The notes under the pieces: generated by a model | Told to the model about the DNA's origin: nothing | Seen by the model: only the letters and a program-made list of their open reading frames with translations | Databases searched by the model: none | DNA from: a bacterium | Lineage (GTDB): Bacteria; Bacteroidota; Ignavibacteria; Kapaibacteriales; UBA961 | Assembly (NCBI GenBank): GCA_022844575.1 | Contig: JALHLL010000037.1 | Location: 1 to 19,355, forward strand | DNA: 19,355 nt | Direction of reading: 5' to 3' | In this document: one piece after another, positions 1 to 8,101 of the stretch | How positions within the stretch are numbered: the stretch's first letter is position 1 | Layout: each line of letters begins with the position of its first letter | Translations under genes and position numbers: made by a program

Positions 1-417
1 TACATCAAATTGGATGGTAATGTAGGATGTATGGTAAATGGTGCAGGCTTGGCTATGGCAACTATGGATATTATTCAGTTGGCGGGTGGAAAACCGGCTA
101 ACTTTTTGGATGTAGGCGGTGGAGCTAATGTTGAGCGTATAGCCAATGCTTTCCGTATTATGTTATCCGATCCTAATGTAAAAGCTGTGCTTATCAATAT
201 CTTCGGTGGTATTGTACGTTGCGATCGTGTTGCTAACGGTATTTTACAGGCATTGGAAAAAGTAACGGTTAATTTACCTGTTATTGTCCGCTTGGAAGGT
301 ACGAATGCTGTTGAAGCTCGTGAAATTCTTGAAAACTCCGGTATGAAATTTTTAGTAGCGGGAACATTGAAAGATGCAGCTGATAAAGTGACGGAAGCTC
401 TTGCAAGCGTTGCATAA
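1..417 (+). CDS. sucC: Succinyl-CoA synthetase (ADP-forming) beta subunit, C-terminal part
   Basis: This is the last 138 codons of succinate-CoA ligase beta. The reading frame is open from base 1, so the gene begins upstream of the window; the TTG at base 10 is an internal codon. The enzyme interconverts succinyl-CoA and succinate with nucleotide phosphorylation in the TCA cycle, as an alpha/beta complex in the cytoplasm. The visible part is the CoA-ligase flavodoxin-like domain. Recognisable blocks are NGAGLAMATMD, GGKPANFLDVGGGA, NIFGGIVRCDRVANGI (the conserved GGI loop near the active site) and RLEGTNAVEAREIL. The full protein is normally about 390 residues, so roughly the first 250 are missing here. 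A strong hairpin terminator follows 22 bases after the stop, so transcription probably ends there. The family is unmistakable; only the nucleotide preference (ADP or GDP) cannot be read from this part. Confidence 0.97.
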   Translation, partial: YIKLDGNVGCMVNGAGLAMATMDIIQLAGGKPANFLDVGGGANVERIANAFRIMLSDPNVKAVLINIFGGIVRCDRVANGILQALEKVTVNLPVIVRLEGTNAVEAREILENSGMKFLVAGTLKDAADKVTEALASVA

Positions 418-439
418 AAATATTTTTCAGTATTTTGTA

Positions 440-470
440 AAAAGAGCCGATGTATTGCATCGGCTCTTTT
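440..470 (+). terminator. Rho-independent terminator of sucC
   Basis: A perfect 13-bp inverted repeat, AAAAGAGCCGATG (440-452) and CATCGGCTCTTTT (458-470), encloses a 5-base loop. The A-tract on the left and T-tract on the right make it a classical intrinsic terminator that could work in both directions. It starts 22 bases after the sucC stop. Confidence 0.93.
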
Positions 471-491
471 GCTTTTAAGAATAAAAATCCG

Positions 492-1442
492 ATGATTGAG
501 CGATTTAAAATATATATACTCTTCTTCTTTATTGCTTTGGGGATAACTTTTTTTGTAACAAAAGAAAGGTATATACTTAATGTTGATCAGAAATTGGAAA
601 GACATACCCACGTATTAAATCATACAGCCGAAAATCTTTATAATTATAGAATTTTTCCGACTATATGTATTGAGCAAATAAAACAGGTAACGAATTTATG
701 TACTGACAATCAAAAAAACTCGTTTTTATTTGCCGTTTGTATTTTTAGTTTTATCACGTATTGGCTTACTTTATTGAGTATGTATTCCTTCTTTAGAAGT
801 ATCGATTTGGAAGAATTAAAGTCAATTATAAGTGTATTGTTATGGGTTGTCATTCTTCCATTTTCTATTACCGGATGGGACGAAATAGGAGATATACTTA
901 ATTTGTGTTTTTTTGCATTTGCCTTTACGGCTATGCTGCGTGGCAATCTTGTTAATGCGGCATTAACGATTGCCTTAGCATCTTTGAATAAAGAACAAGC
1001 TATACTTATTCCGATATTTTATTTCGTTGGCTTCTTTGATAATAAGGCAAATATCGTAAACCATTTGTCGAGAACTTTTTTACTATTAAGTGTTTTTATA
1101 TTAACTACTTTATTGTTACACGTATGGGTCGGGCAGCACCCTCACAGTACATTCGAGTCTTCATTTTTTGGAACGGATTATCTTTATAATCTCAATAATC
1201 CCGAATGGGTTATAGTGTGGATTTTATCACTCGGAGTATTTATACCGTTTGCATTACAACAATTGAAAGATAAACATCCCTTTCTAAGAAACAATGCTCT
1301 TATCACACTACCGCTTTTTTATATTATTATATTTTTTCTCCGCGCAAGAATGAGGGAAATAGATAAAGCATTTATTCTTCATCTGATACTTATTCCGATG
1401 GCTGTACAAACGCTTTTCCCAACAAGAAGAAAAGCGTCTTAA
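492..1442 (+). CDS. Multi-pass membrane protein of unknown function, possibly GT-C-like
   Basis: I do not recognise this gene with certainty. It encodes 316 residues from the ATG at 492. An earlier in-frame ATG at 450 lies inside the sucC terminator stem and would add 14 unlikely residues, so I reject it. No clear Shine-Dalgarno precedes 492. The protein has an N-terminal hydrophobic segment, a polar stretch of about 60 residues containing NYRIFPT, then several long hydrophobic segments separated by short polar loops. The overall plan (an extended loop after TM1, a short N-K-E-Q at residues 166-169 inside a hydrophobic run, and a late R-x-R-x-R-E cluster at 284-289) recalls bacterial GT-C-type glycosyltransferase-like membrane proteins, which often carry NRET and a late R/E motif. 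That is only a resemblance. It stands alone between the sucC terminator and a convergent gene. It could equally be another polytopic protein of unknown role. Confidence 0.72.
   Translation: MIERFKIYILFFFIALGITFFVTKERYILNVDQKLERHTHVLNHTAENLYNYRIFPTICIEQIKQVTNLCTDNQKNSFLFAVCIFSFITYWLTLLSMYSFFRSIDLEELKSIISVLLWVVILPFSITGWDEIGDILNLCFFAFAFTAMLRGNLVNAALTIALASLNKEQAILIPIFYFVGFFDNKANIVNHLSRTFLLLSVFILTTLLLHVWVGQHPHSTFESSFFGTDYLYNLNNPEWVIVWILSLGVFIPFALQQLKDKHPFLRNNALITLPLFYIIIFFLRARMREIDKAFILHLILIPMAVQTLFPTRRKAS
1410..1437. terminator. Possible weak terminator hairpin at a convergent junction
   Basis: ACGCTTTTC (1410-1418) and GAAAAGCGT (1429-1437) form a 9-bp perfect stem with a 10-base loop. It covers the last codons of the membrane-protein gene and lies just beyond the 3' end of the convergent giant surface-protein gene, whose stop is 17 bases away. 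Neither side has a good T-tract, so its role as a terminator is uncertain. Confidence 0.35.
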
Positions 1443-1453
1443 AATCTGAATAA

Positions 1454-4400
1454 TTATTTTGCCAAAATCATCATTTTGGTTTCTTTGTATATACCAGATT
1501 GAAACTCATAAAAATATACACCCGATTCCAAATGAATAGGGTCAATTCTTACTTCATATGTACCCGATGAGTAAGTTTCCGAACCATCTAAAGCTGTGTA
1601 AACTACCTTGCCCTGAGCATCATAAATTTTTAATGTTACCGTTGCGCGTTCTTGTACCGTAAACCCGATTATGGTCTGAGCAGAAAAAGGATTGGGGGTG
1701 TTTTGTTGTAATGAAGGTTTTAATCCGATAAACTTCAGTGTTGTTATTCCGCATAAACCTCCGACTTTACAATTAGCTGCAGTACCCAAAGGAAATACAT
1801 CAATAAACTGTAGTGAGTCTGTTCTGAAATCATAGGTACGCACTGACATAGATGAAATGCTTGTATCCGGTATAACAACCTTAAATTTAAATTCGCCGAG
1901 TTTACCTGCGGCAAGAGTATCTAATTTTTCAAACGAAATGGTAATAGAATCAGGTGTAACGGAAACGTTTGAAGCAGTAGGTATAGAATGACTAAGGTAT
2001 TTCAGCGCAGTCGGATTATGATAAAGCGTTGTCATGAACGATAAAGATTTCATCCAATATGTTTCACCCCGATATGTTGCCGCAATATCTTTTTCGATAT
2101 AAAGGGGCACCGTAACCGTATCATTGAACGAACCGAAAATGGTATCTACTATTGTAAATGTTGGGTCAATACCGAATAATACATACATATCAGGTGCATA
2201 ACCACTGCCCCGCGTGAGAACCGAATCATAAACAGCACATGGCTCAAAACTCCGAGCACGAATATTCGATATTATGGAATCTGATCGTACAGGACAATAT
2301 CGAACTGTAAATGTCATTGTATCACCCGGAATTATCGGTTGGTCTTTAGGTTTGGACGTTGAAATGATTTTAACATTCGCCGGAAGATTAGGTAATGTGT
2401 CTATGATAACAGGCATATCTCCTATATTCATAACGGAAACGGTTGTATCTCTACAATCCAAAACACGAACACTATCGAAGTTTATAAGTGGATTGAGTAT
2501 GGTAATATCAGTTTTTTGTACTATTACACGACCGACATCACTGCCCGCAACTATATTAAATCGAATACTCTCTTCCGTATCGAATTTGATACTATCAATC
2601 GTAACTTTTGTATCGGAACGATTATTAGTTTTTGAAATGAACTTAGCAAACACAAAAGGTGATAGAGAATCAACTTTGCAGAAGTTTTTACATATTAAAG
2701 AAGTTCCCGAAAAAGGACCGGCTGAATTAATAACTGTCGGAAGATAACTTGGGTTACAAACTGTCCCGAGGTAGGGAGATTCAGCACCGACATATTGTAA
2801 TTCTGATGTATCGTGTCCAATCCGTAAAAATACATCCACCAAATCGGCGGGAACATTTCGTGAACTCCATACAGGTACACGTAATGTATCACATGAGGGG
2901 ATTGTGAATGTATCAATTTGTACCCTTGCCGTATCGAATGCAAAATCCAATCCGAATGCAGGTGCAAAGGAATCACCTGTTACAAAAACTGTCGTATCTA
3001 TATCATTACAGGGTTTGCTTGTATGCAAACGTAAACGTGCCGAATATTCACGCGGAGCGCGTGGCTTGAAGTCGACGCGAACACGCAATGTATCTCCGGG
3101 CTCTACAGTGAGAGGAAATGGTCTGTTCGCAATGTCTTTGTATGTAAATACTCTTTCTTCCGGTTCAAACGAAATCGAATCAATAATAACGGTCTCCTGA
3201 TTCGGGTTTAAGGTTCTTGGGGGAATAGATATTGTTACAATTCGCGGAGTAGAGAGCGTATCAACACGTGTCGGCGCAAAACGAATAAAGGTAGGAAGCG
3301 GTTTATATAATAAGGCTCTTTTTCCATACAAATCCGTTTCATAATTGCCTTGCCAACCTGCTCCTTCTGCTTTAAACTTCATTTTTGTAGCACAATCCAC
3401 ATATTTATCTTCAGCAGGTGTTCTTGGGCAGAATTTCAATCTTAATGTATCCCTAGTATCAGGAGGAACAATAATCGGCAATGTTCCGGTAGGCGAATAA
3501 GTAGATGTCCAAGTCCAAAAATCGGGTGTACCGCCCGGAATCCCTGTAGTATCAAATACAAGCGAAGTAATTCTCATGTCATGAACTTCCGACTCATTGA
3601 TAAGCGGTATTTCTCTTATGATGCATTCACAAGGTCGTACATAGCCCCAATGCACAAAGGTATTCGGAGCTTGTAAACGGTATATCACCCCTTTAGCATC
3701 AAATTTACCAATTCGGGATGTTTTGCAAATCGAGTCCGAGCTTACAGTAAAATTGCCTGTATAATCTTGTTCAATCTTGGGTGCAAATTCGATTTCAATA
3801 AGAATGGAATCGCGGGGTTTTAATACTGTTCCCCACGGTTTGTTTTGCCATAAAATGGTAAATCCGTTTGGTATCGACATCCTGTCAACGCGAACAGGGA
3901 CAGCTGAAATATTTTCTATCGTAATTGTGTCTCGCCGTATATCGTTTATTTCCACCGAACCGAATACAGTTATAGGTGTTACATATAAACGAGGATTTGC
4001 CGATGTCCCGAGCATCGGCGCCGACCACTCAAAATCATTGCTCGTAAAACGTAAAAAAGCCGGATCGGTTCTATCATTAGTCGTATCATTCGGTACATAC
4101 TTAAATATGAACATCTGCTCGCCTTTTGCCTGCAATGTTAAACTTGCAGGTAGGGGTTTCGGAAATTCGACAGTATAACGCCCCGATGGATTACTTAAAT
4201 TTATGAGTGATAAATCTTGAGGTAAATCCGAAATATTTTTAACCCACAATGTATCGTATCCTTCACCACAGCCGATTACATTTTCCGTTCGCATTATTGC
4301 TGGTTCAAATTTGAAAATTTCCAAAATCCCTTTTCCGGTTAGGGGAATGCAGGTTGTTGTAAAACACCGTTGTTCGAATAAACAGAGTTTGTCGGTATAA

Positions 4401-6457
4401 ACACTATCCAAATATGGTCTGAAGGTAATGGTTAAAGTAACTGAACCGCCACTTGCAATATTTGCACTTTTGGGCGTAATATCAAAAAATGCCTCACCCT
4501 TTTCAAAATAAAATGAAGCTCGAATACCATCCGGTGCTTTATTTGTTACTTCAATGGTAAATGTTTTTTCTTGACCGACTACACAAGTACCCGCATTGGC
4601 GCTTGTTTCAGTAAATTCCACATCCGCTTCATAACCATATCCTGTAACATATATCTTTCGTTCTATAATACACGACGAACCTTCAAGACGACATCGGAAC
4701 ACTATCGAATCGCGGAACGGTCCTTGTCTTTTAGGGAAAAATCGTACGACATTAAACTGATATCCTCTATTCGGTTCAATAGTAAACGGAAGTCGAATTT
4801 TTGTGTGTTGGAAACCGTCGGGTGTAATTATCGAATCAATAAATATTTTTCGTTCGGTACTATTTCTCCACACATAATAAGCTGGATTACTTAGCTGACC
4901 AACACAATAAGTACCGAATTTCATTGAGTCAATAATTACTTTAGCATTGCCCGGACTCGTTAATAACATCGTTTCTTTTATGACACCCCTTACCCCAATA
5001 CTTAGGCCACCAGGGCATCTGTCATCTGAATTGATTTTTATATTGTCAAGGTATTCACCTGCTATTGCATTCGGGGAGGCGAAACGTACCGTAATATCCC
5101 TACATTCGCCGGGCGGTATTATTAAAGGATATGTAGTATTAACGGAATAGAATATTGTCGGATTTGTTGCTGTTATTCCTGAAACGGTAACATTTCTCGC
5201 CTGACCGATTTTATCACTCGAATTACATATCTTAATAATTTGATCTTTATAAAGCTGATTTGAACATCCTGCAAATAATGTGTCATAATTAACATATTTT
5301 AAATCCGCATTTAATTCTGTTGTTCGTACTATTTTTAGCGGTATTGATATTTCTTTCCCGCACGGATTTGTAGAACGTATTTTTAATACTGCGTTTAGTG
5401 TACCTACAAGGGAAGATGAAAAAGTAAGAGTGAATGTAGTAGGCACATTGGAAGCTAATGAAGCGGAATTTCTGTCAAGTTTGAATGCTGCCTGATCGGC
5501 ACCTTCAATACGTAATGAAATATTATTTCCGCAAATTGTTGTATCAGTGATAGAAAAAGTCCACGTTCGTGATACTTCACATCGCACTTCTTCATCAATT
5601 TGTGCCAAAGTGCTTATAAGAGTTTGCGGATAATCTCTATTTGATGTTTGGCAACTTGCACCACTACGCATATTACCCGTATAACCTTTTCCGGTTACAT
5701 CGCATAATGTAAAAATAGAGTTCGATTCATTACAACGATAGTAAAAAATTAAACCCGCCTCATTACCCACTCGGCTTTTATAACGTTCGCATTGAATTTC
5801 CGTTTGAGGTAATATTCTACTCCAATATCGGATTTCATCCATCTGCCCCTTAAATGTTCTAAATAAGTTCTCATTGTCTGATAATCCGTTTGTACTGCCT
5901 ATTTGCAGAGGTAAATCCTGCTTTTCGGGGGGACGTAAGTATTGAGCAGGATAGGTTGGGTTTCTTACAGTTCCCATAAGAACAGCATCAACATACAGTA
6001 GTACAAAACCAGTATTTCCATCAAACTGGGCAACTACATGTGACCATTTTCCATAAAGATTGGAAGCGGGGGATTTGACAATCGTATTATCATTACTACC
6101 GAGTTTAGTACCATCGCCATTTACTTCAAATGATAGATTGTCCGACTGGTCAAAGTATAATCTCCATACATCATTATTGTCATTTGCCGGTCCCCACAAT
6201 CCGGCAATAAACTGTATTCTACCCGCTTGTCTTTCAGGATTTATCCATGCCTCGAAAGTCATCATTGTTTGGGATCTATCTCTTACCCTATAGCCATTTA
6301 CATCCACATAATGCGCACCCTTGCCATTTGTTACTGTTAATGTAAGCGCATTCCCCGTGCAGGCCCTTGCACTCGCAGGGTCGCAACTTGCAGGAAACTG
6401 CGCAAACAAACTTGTGCAAGAAAGTAGAAATACAAATAACAGTAAATAATATTTCAT
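1454..6457 (-). CDS. Giant modular surface protein: LamG, ASH-like, cohesin-like domains and T9SS sorting domain
   Basis: The 1667-residue product has a Sec signal peptide (hydrophobic core about residues 4-18, likely cut after LFAQ). Residues about 40-225 form a LamG/concanavalin-like domain (TFEAWINPE, GKWSHVVAQFDG, KGQMDEIRYWSR). From about 290 to 1150 come successive beta-sandwich units rich in Cys, Pro, Ser and Thr that resemble ASH/choice-of-anchor-D repeats, with phrases such as IPPGECRDITVRFAS and VEPGDTLRVRVDFKP. About 1165-1305 and 1422-1570 look cohesin-like (FGLDFAFDTARV, MYVLFGIDPTF). Residues 1579-1667 are a type A T9SS C-terminal sorting domain (QQNTPNPFSAQT, LKIYDAQGKVV, SGVYFYEF). 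The protein should therefore cross the outer membrane by T9SS and be surface-bound or released. It is the last gene of a probable operon, 29 bases after the DUF1501 gene. No catalytic motif is evident, so an adhesive or structural role is likeliest. Domain borders are estimates by eye. Confidence 0.9.
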   Translation of the reverse strand: MKYYLLLFVFLLSCTSLFAQFPASCDPASARACTGNALTLTVTNGKGAHYVDVNGYRVRDRSQTMMTFEAWINPERQAGRIQFIAGLWGPANDNNDVWRLYFDQSDNLSFEVNGDGTKLGSNDNTIVKSPASNLYGKWSHVVAQFDGNTGFVLLYVDAVLMGTVRNPTYPAQYLRPPEKQDLPLQIGSTNGLSDNENLFRTFKGQMDEIRYWSRILPQTEIQCERYKSRVGNEAGLIFYYRCNESNSIFTLCDVTGKGYTGNMRSGASCQTSNRDYPQTLISTLAQIDEEVRCEVSRTWTFSITDTTICGNNISLRIEGADQAAFKLDRNSASLASNVPTTFTLTFSSSLVGTLNAVLKIRSTNPCGKEISIPLKIVRTTELNADLKYVNYDTLFAGCSNQLYKDQIIKICNSSDKIGQARNVTVSGITATNPTIFYSVNTTYPLIIPPGECRDITVRFASPNAIAGEYLDNIKINSDDRCPGGLSIGVRGVIKETMLLTSPGNAKVIIDSMKFGTYCVGQLSNPAYYVWRNSTERKIFIDSIITPDGFQHTKIRLPFTIEPNRGYQFNVVRFFPKRQGPFRDSIVFRCRLEGSSCIIERKIYVTGYGYEADVEFTETSANAGTCVVGQEKTFTIEVTNKAPDGIRASFYFEKGEAFFDITPKSANIASGGSVTLTITFRPYLDSVYTDKLCLFEQRCFTTTCIPLTGKGILEIFKFEPAIMRTENVIGCGEGYDTLWVKNISDLPQDLSLINLSNPSGRYTVEFPKPLPASLTLQAKGEQMFIFKYVPNDTTNDRTDPAFLRFTSNDFEWSAPMLGTSANPRLYVTPITVFGSVEINDIRRDTITIENISAVPVRVDRMSIPNGFTILWQNKPWGTVLKPRDSILIEIEFAPKIEQDYTGNFTVSSDSICKTSRIGKFDAKGVIYRLQAPNTFVHWGYVRPCECIIREIPLINESEVHDMRITSLVFDTTGIPGGTPDFWTWTSTYSPTGTLPIIVPPDTRDTLRLKFCPRTPAEDKYVDCATKMKFKAEGAGWQGNYETDLYGKRALLYKPLPTFIRFAPTRVDTLSTPRIVTISIPPRTLNPNQETVIIDSISFEPEERVFTYKDIANRPFPLTVEPGDTLRVRVDFKPRAPREYSARLRLHTSKPCNDIDTTVFVTGDSFAPAFGLDFAFDTARVQIDTFTIPSCDTLRVPVWSSRNVPADLVDVFLRIGHDTSELQYVGAESPYLGTVCNPSYLPTVINSAGPFSGTSLICKNFCKVDSLSPFVFAKFISKTNNRSDTKVTIDSIKFDTEESIRFNIVAGSDVGRVIVQKTDITILNPLINFDSVRVLDCRDTTVSVMNIGDMPVIIDTLPNLPANVKIISTSKPKDQPIIPGDTMTFTVRYCPVRSDSIISNIRARSFEPCAVYDSVLTRGSGYAPDMYVLFGIDPTFTIVDTIFGSFNDTVTVPLYIEKDIAATYRGETYWMKSLSFMTTLYHNPTALKYLSHSIPTASNVSVTPDSITISFEKLDTLAAGKLGEFKFKVVIPDTSISSMSVRTYDFRTDSLQFIDVFPLGTAANCKVGGLCGITTLKFIGLKPSLQQNTPNPFSAQTIIGFTVQERATVTLKIYDAQGKVVYTALDGSETYSSGTYEVRIDPIHLESGVYFYEFQSGIYKETKMMILAK

Positions 6458-6486
6458 GTGCGTGAATGAATAGAATTATAATGAAA

Positions 6487-8067
6487 TTATTGCGAAATTG
6501 TTATAGGGAAAGTTTTCCTGTGTACTCCCGCCGATATTTCGCATAAATACATACCCGGAGTAATACTTGTATTTACGGAAAAACTATGATACCCTGCTTG
6601 AACATAGCCGATATTATTATGATAAACAGCTTTGCCACGCATTTCGTAAATTGTAATTTCTATAGCTGATGCAAATTTTATTTCTGTTTTTATCGTAAAA
6701 TTTCCCGAATTCGGATTCGGATAAACCATTGTGCTGTTTTCAGAAATTTCATCAAAAGGAGATATGGATGATATAGGGGTATCAAGAATTCCAAGAGGTA
6801 CAAATCTGCCTTGCAATACATCTTCAGCCGTTTCTTTTGTACCTCCGAACCATGTTTGAATGATTTCGGAATATACTTTTCTATAATCATATTGATAAAC
6901 CAAATCACTATTTTCATCTAAACTTTGCAGATCAGGATTTTTACCATATACGCCACCCTTTACACGATGTCCCCACACAAATTGTACAGAAGAAGCGCCG
7001 TGGTCAGTGCCGCGGGAACCGTTTTCATAAGGACGCCGGCCAAATTCAGAAACAGTCATTCCTATAACGCGGTTATGGAATCCCTGAGCAAGGCAATCCT
7101 CAGAAAATCTGCTTACTGAGTCTGCTATAGTATTTAACAGGTTGGGATGCAGCCCGCCATTACCGACATCTTGTTGTTGAACATGGGTATCGAAACCGCC
7201 CATATTACATACAAAAACTTTACTTTTAAGTCCGCCACTTATCAATCGTGCAATTAATTTCAACTGAAGCGAAAGAGCATTATTCCTATAATCAACGGAA
7301 TTTTTCCCTGTATCGAATGATTGTTTTACCACTTGAGAATATCTGTCGCTTTGTAATGCAAGAGTTCGCACGAAATTGAATTCATCTGCATAAGAGGAAT
7401 TACCTGCAATCTGCTCTTCATCAGGCGATAAACCTGCACCTAATTCAAAGAACTTTTGCGGATCTGTCAAAGCGATACCCATGTCGCCTTTTTCACTCTG
7501 AAGTAAAAGCGAGACCGCTCCACCTATTTGAATACATAATGGGTGATCTGGGATTTCCGTTGGGAAATTGGGCAATGAATCGGCAAAGAACCTTCCGAGC
7601 CAGCCGTCTGTTAAACGTGTGTTCGGATCTGAACTATTAATTCCGCTTAGCCAAATATCTGTTGAGCGAAAGTGCGATAAATTAGGATTTTCATATCCGA
7701 TACCCTGTATAATTGCTAGCCGCCCTTCTTCAAACATACCCATAAACCCATCTTTATATGCGTTATTCATTAAGGCGGGGTGCATATATGTGTTGGATGT
7801 AAGAATCCTCTTTGCAGCGGTTTTTGCTACACCTATGCCGCTTACGGGGTCACGCAAAGAGTAATACTTATCGTCATCACATGGTATAATAGTGTTGAGT
7901 CCGTCATTACCGCCGAATAATTGAATAATAATAAGTACACCGTCGTTCTCTTCTTCTATTCCTAATGGTATTGCCGGATCGCCCGCCATTAATGGTAATC
8001 CCCCAATTACTACCGGAGCAATGGCTGCAGTAGCCGCACTATATCGTAAAAATTCTCTTCTTTTCAT
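6487..8067 (-). CDS. DUF1501 family protein with Tat signal and C-terminal T9SS sorting domain
   Basis: This 526-residue protein belongs to DUF1501, a family placed in the alkaline phosphatase/sulfatase-like superfamily, with unknown substrate. It begins with a twin-arginine signal (KRREFLRYS followed by a short hydrophobic Ala/Ile/Val run to about residue 28). Candidate metal-site motifs are in the usual order: GGNDG (52-56), GGFDTH (D293, H295), SEFGRR (E341) and TDHG (D355, H356). FRSTDIW and GWLGRF are also typical of the family. From about residue 445 a type A T9SS sorting domain follows (VYPNPNSGNFTI, ITIYEMRGKAVY, PGMYLCEI). The start is the ATG at 8067, with AAAGGGG six bases upstream as a ribosome site. 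It lies 34 bases after the DUF1800 gene, a very common pairing, and 29 bases before the giant surface protein. Family assignment is secure; the enzymatic activity is not established. Confidence 0.95.
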   Translation of the reverse strand: MKRREFLRYSAATAAIAPVVIGGLPLMAGDPAIPLGIEEENDGVLIIIQLFGGNDGLNTIIPCDDDKYYSLRDPVSGIGVAKTAAKRILTSNTYMHPALMNNAYKDGFMGMFEEGRLAIIQGIGYENPNLSHFRSTDIWLSGINSSDPNTRLTDGWLGRFFADSLPNFPTEIPDHPLCIQIGGAVSLLLQSEKGDMGIALTDPQKFFELGAGLSPDEEQIAGNSSYADEFNFVRTLALQSDRYSQVVKQSFDTGKNSVDYRNNALSLQLKLIARLISGGLKSKVFVCNMGGFDTHVQQQDVGNGGLHPNLLNTIADSVSRFSEDCLAQGFHNRVIGMTVSEFGRRPYENGSRGTDHGASSVQFVWGHRVKGGVYGKNPDLQSLDENSDLVYQYDYRKVYSEIIQTWFGGTKETAEDVLQGRFVPLGILDTPISSISPFDEISENSTMVYPNPNSGNFTIKTEIKFASAIEITIYEMRGKAVYHNNIGYVQAGYHSFSVNTSITPGMYLCEISAGVHRKTFPITISQ

Positions 8068-8101
8068 AAGTAGCCCCTTTGGTCTTAAATTTCTAAGTAA
8101 A

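Noticed and set aside
450..491. Upstream ATG at 450 as start of the membrane-protein gene
   Set aside because: It lies inside the sucC terminator stem, and the first 14 codons are translated hairpin sequence. The ATG at 492 is followed directly by a normal membrane-protein N-terminus.
75..611. 178-codon open frame on the minus strand across sucC and the terminator
   Set aside because: It is antisense to a certain gene and reads through the terminator hairpin. Its composition shows no protein family.
2274..4894. Several plus-strand open frames of 90-157 codons inside the giant surface-protein gene
   Set aside because: They are complementary shadows of the 1667-codon gene, have no ribosome sites and show no recognisable domains.
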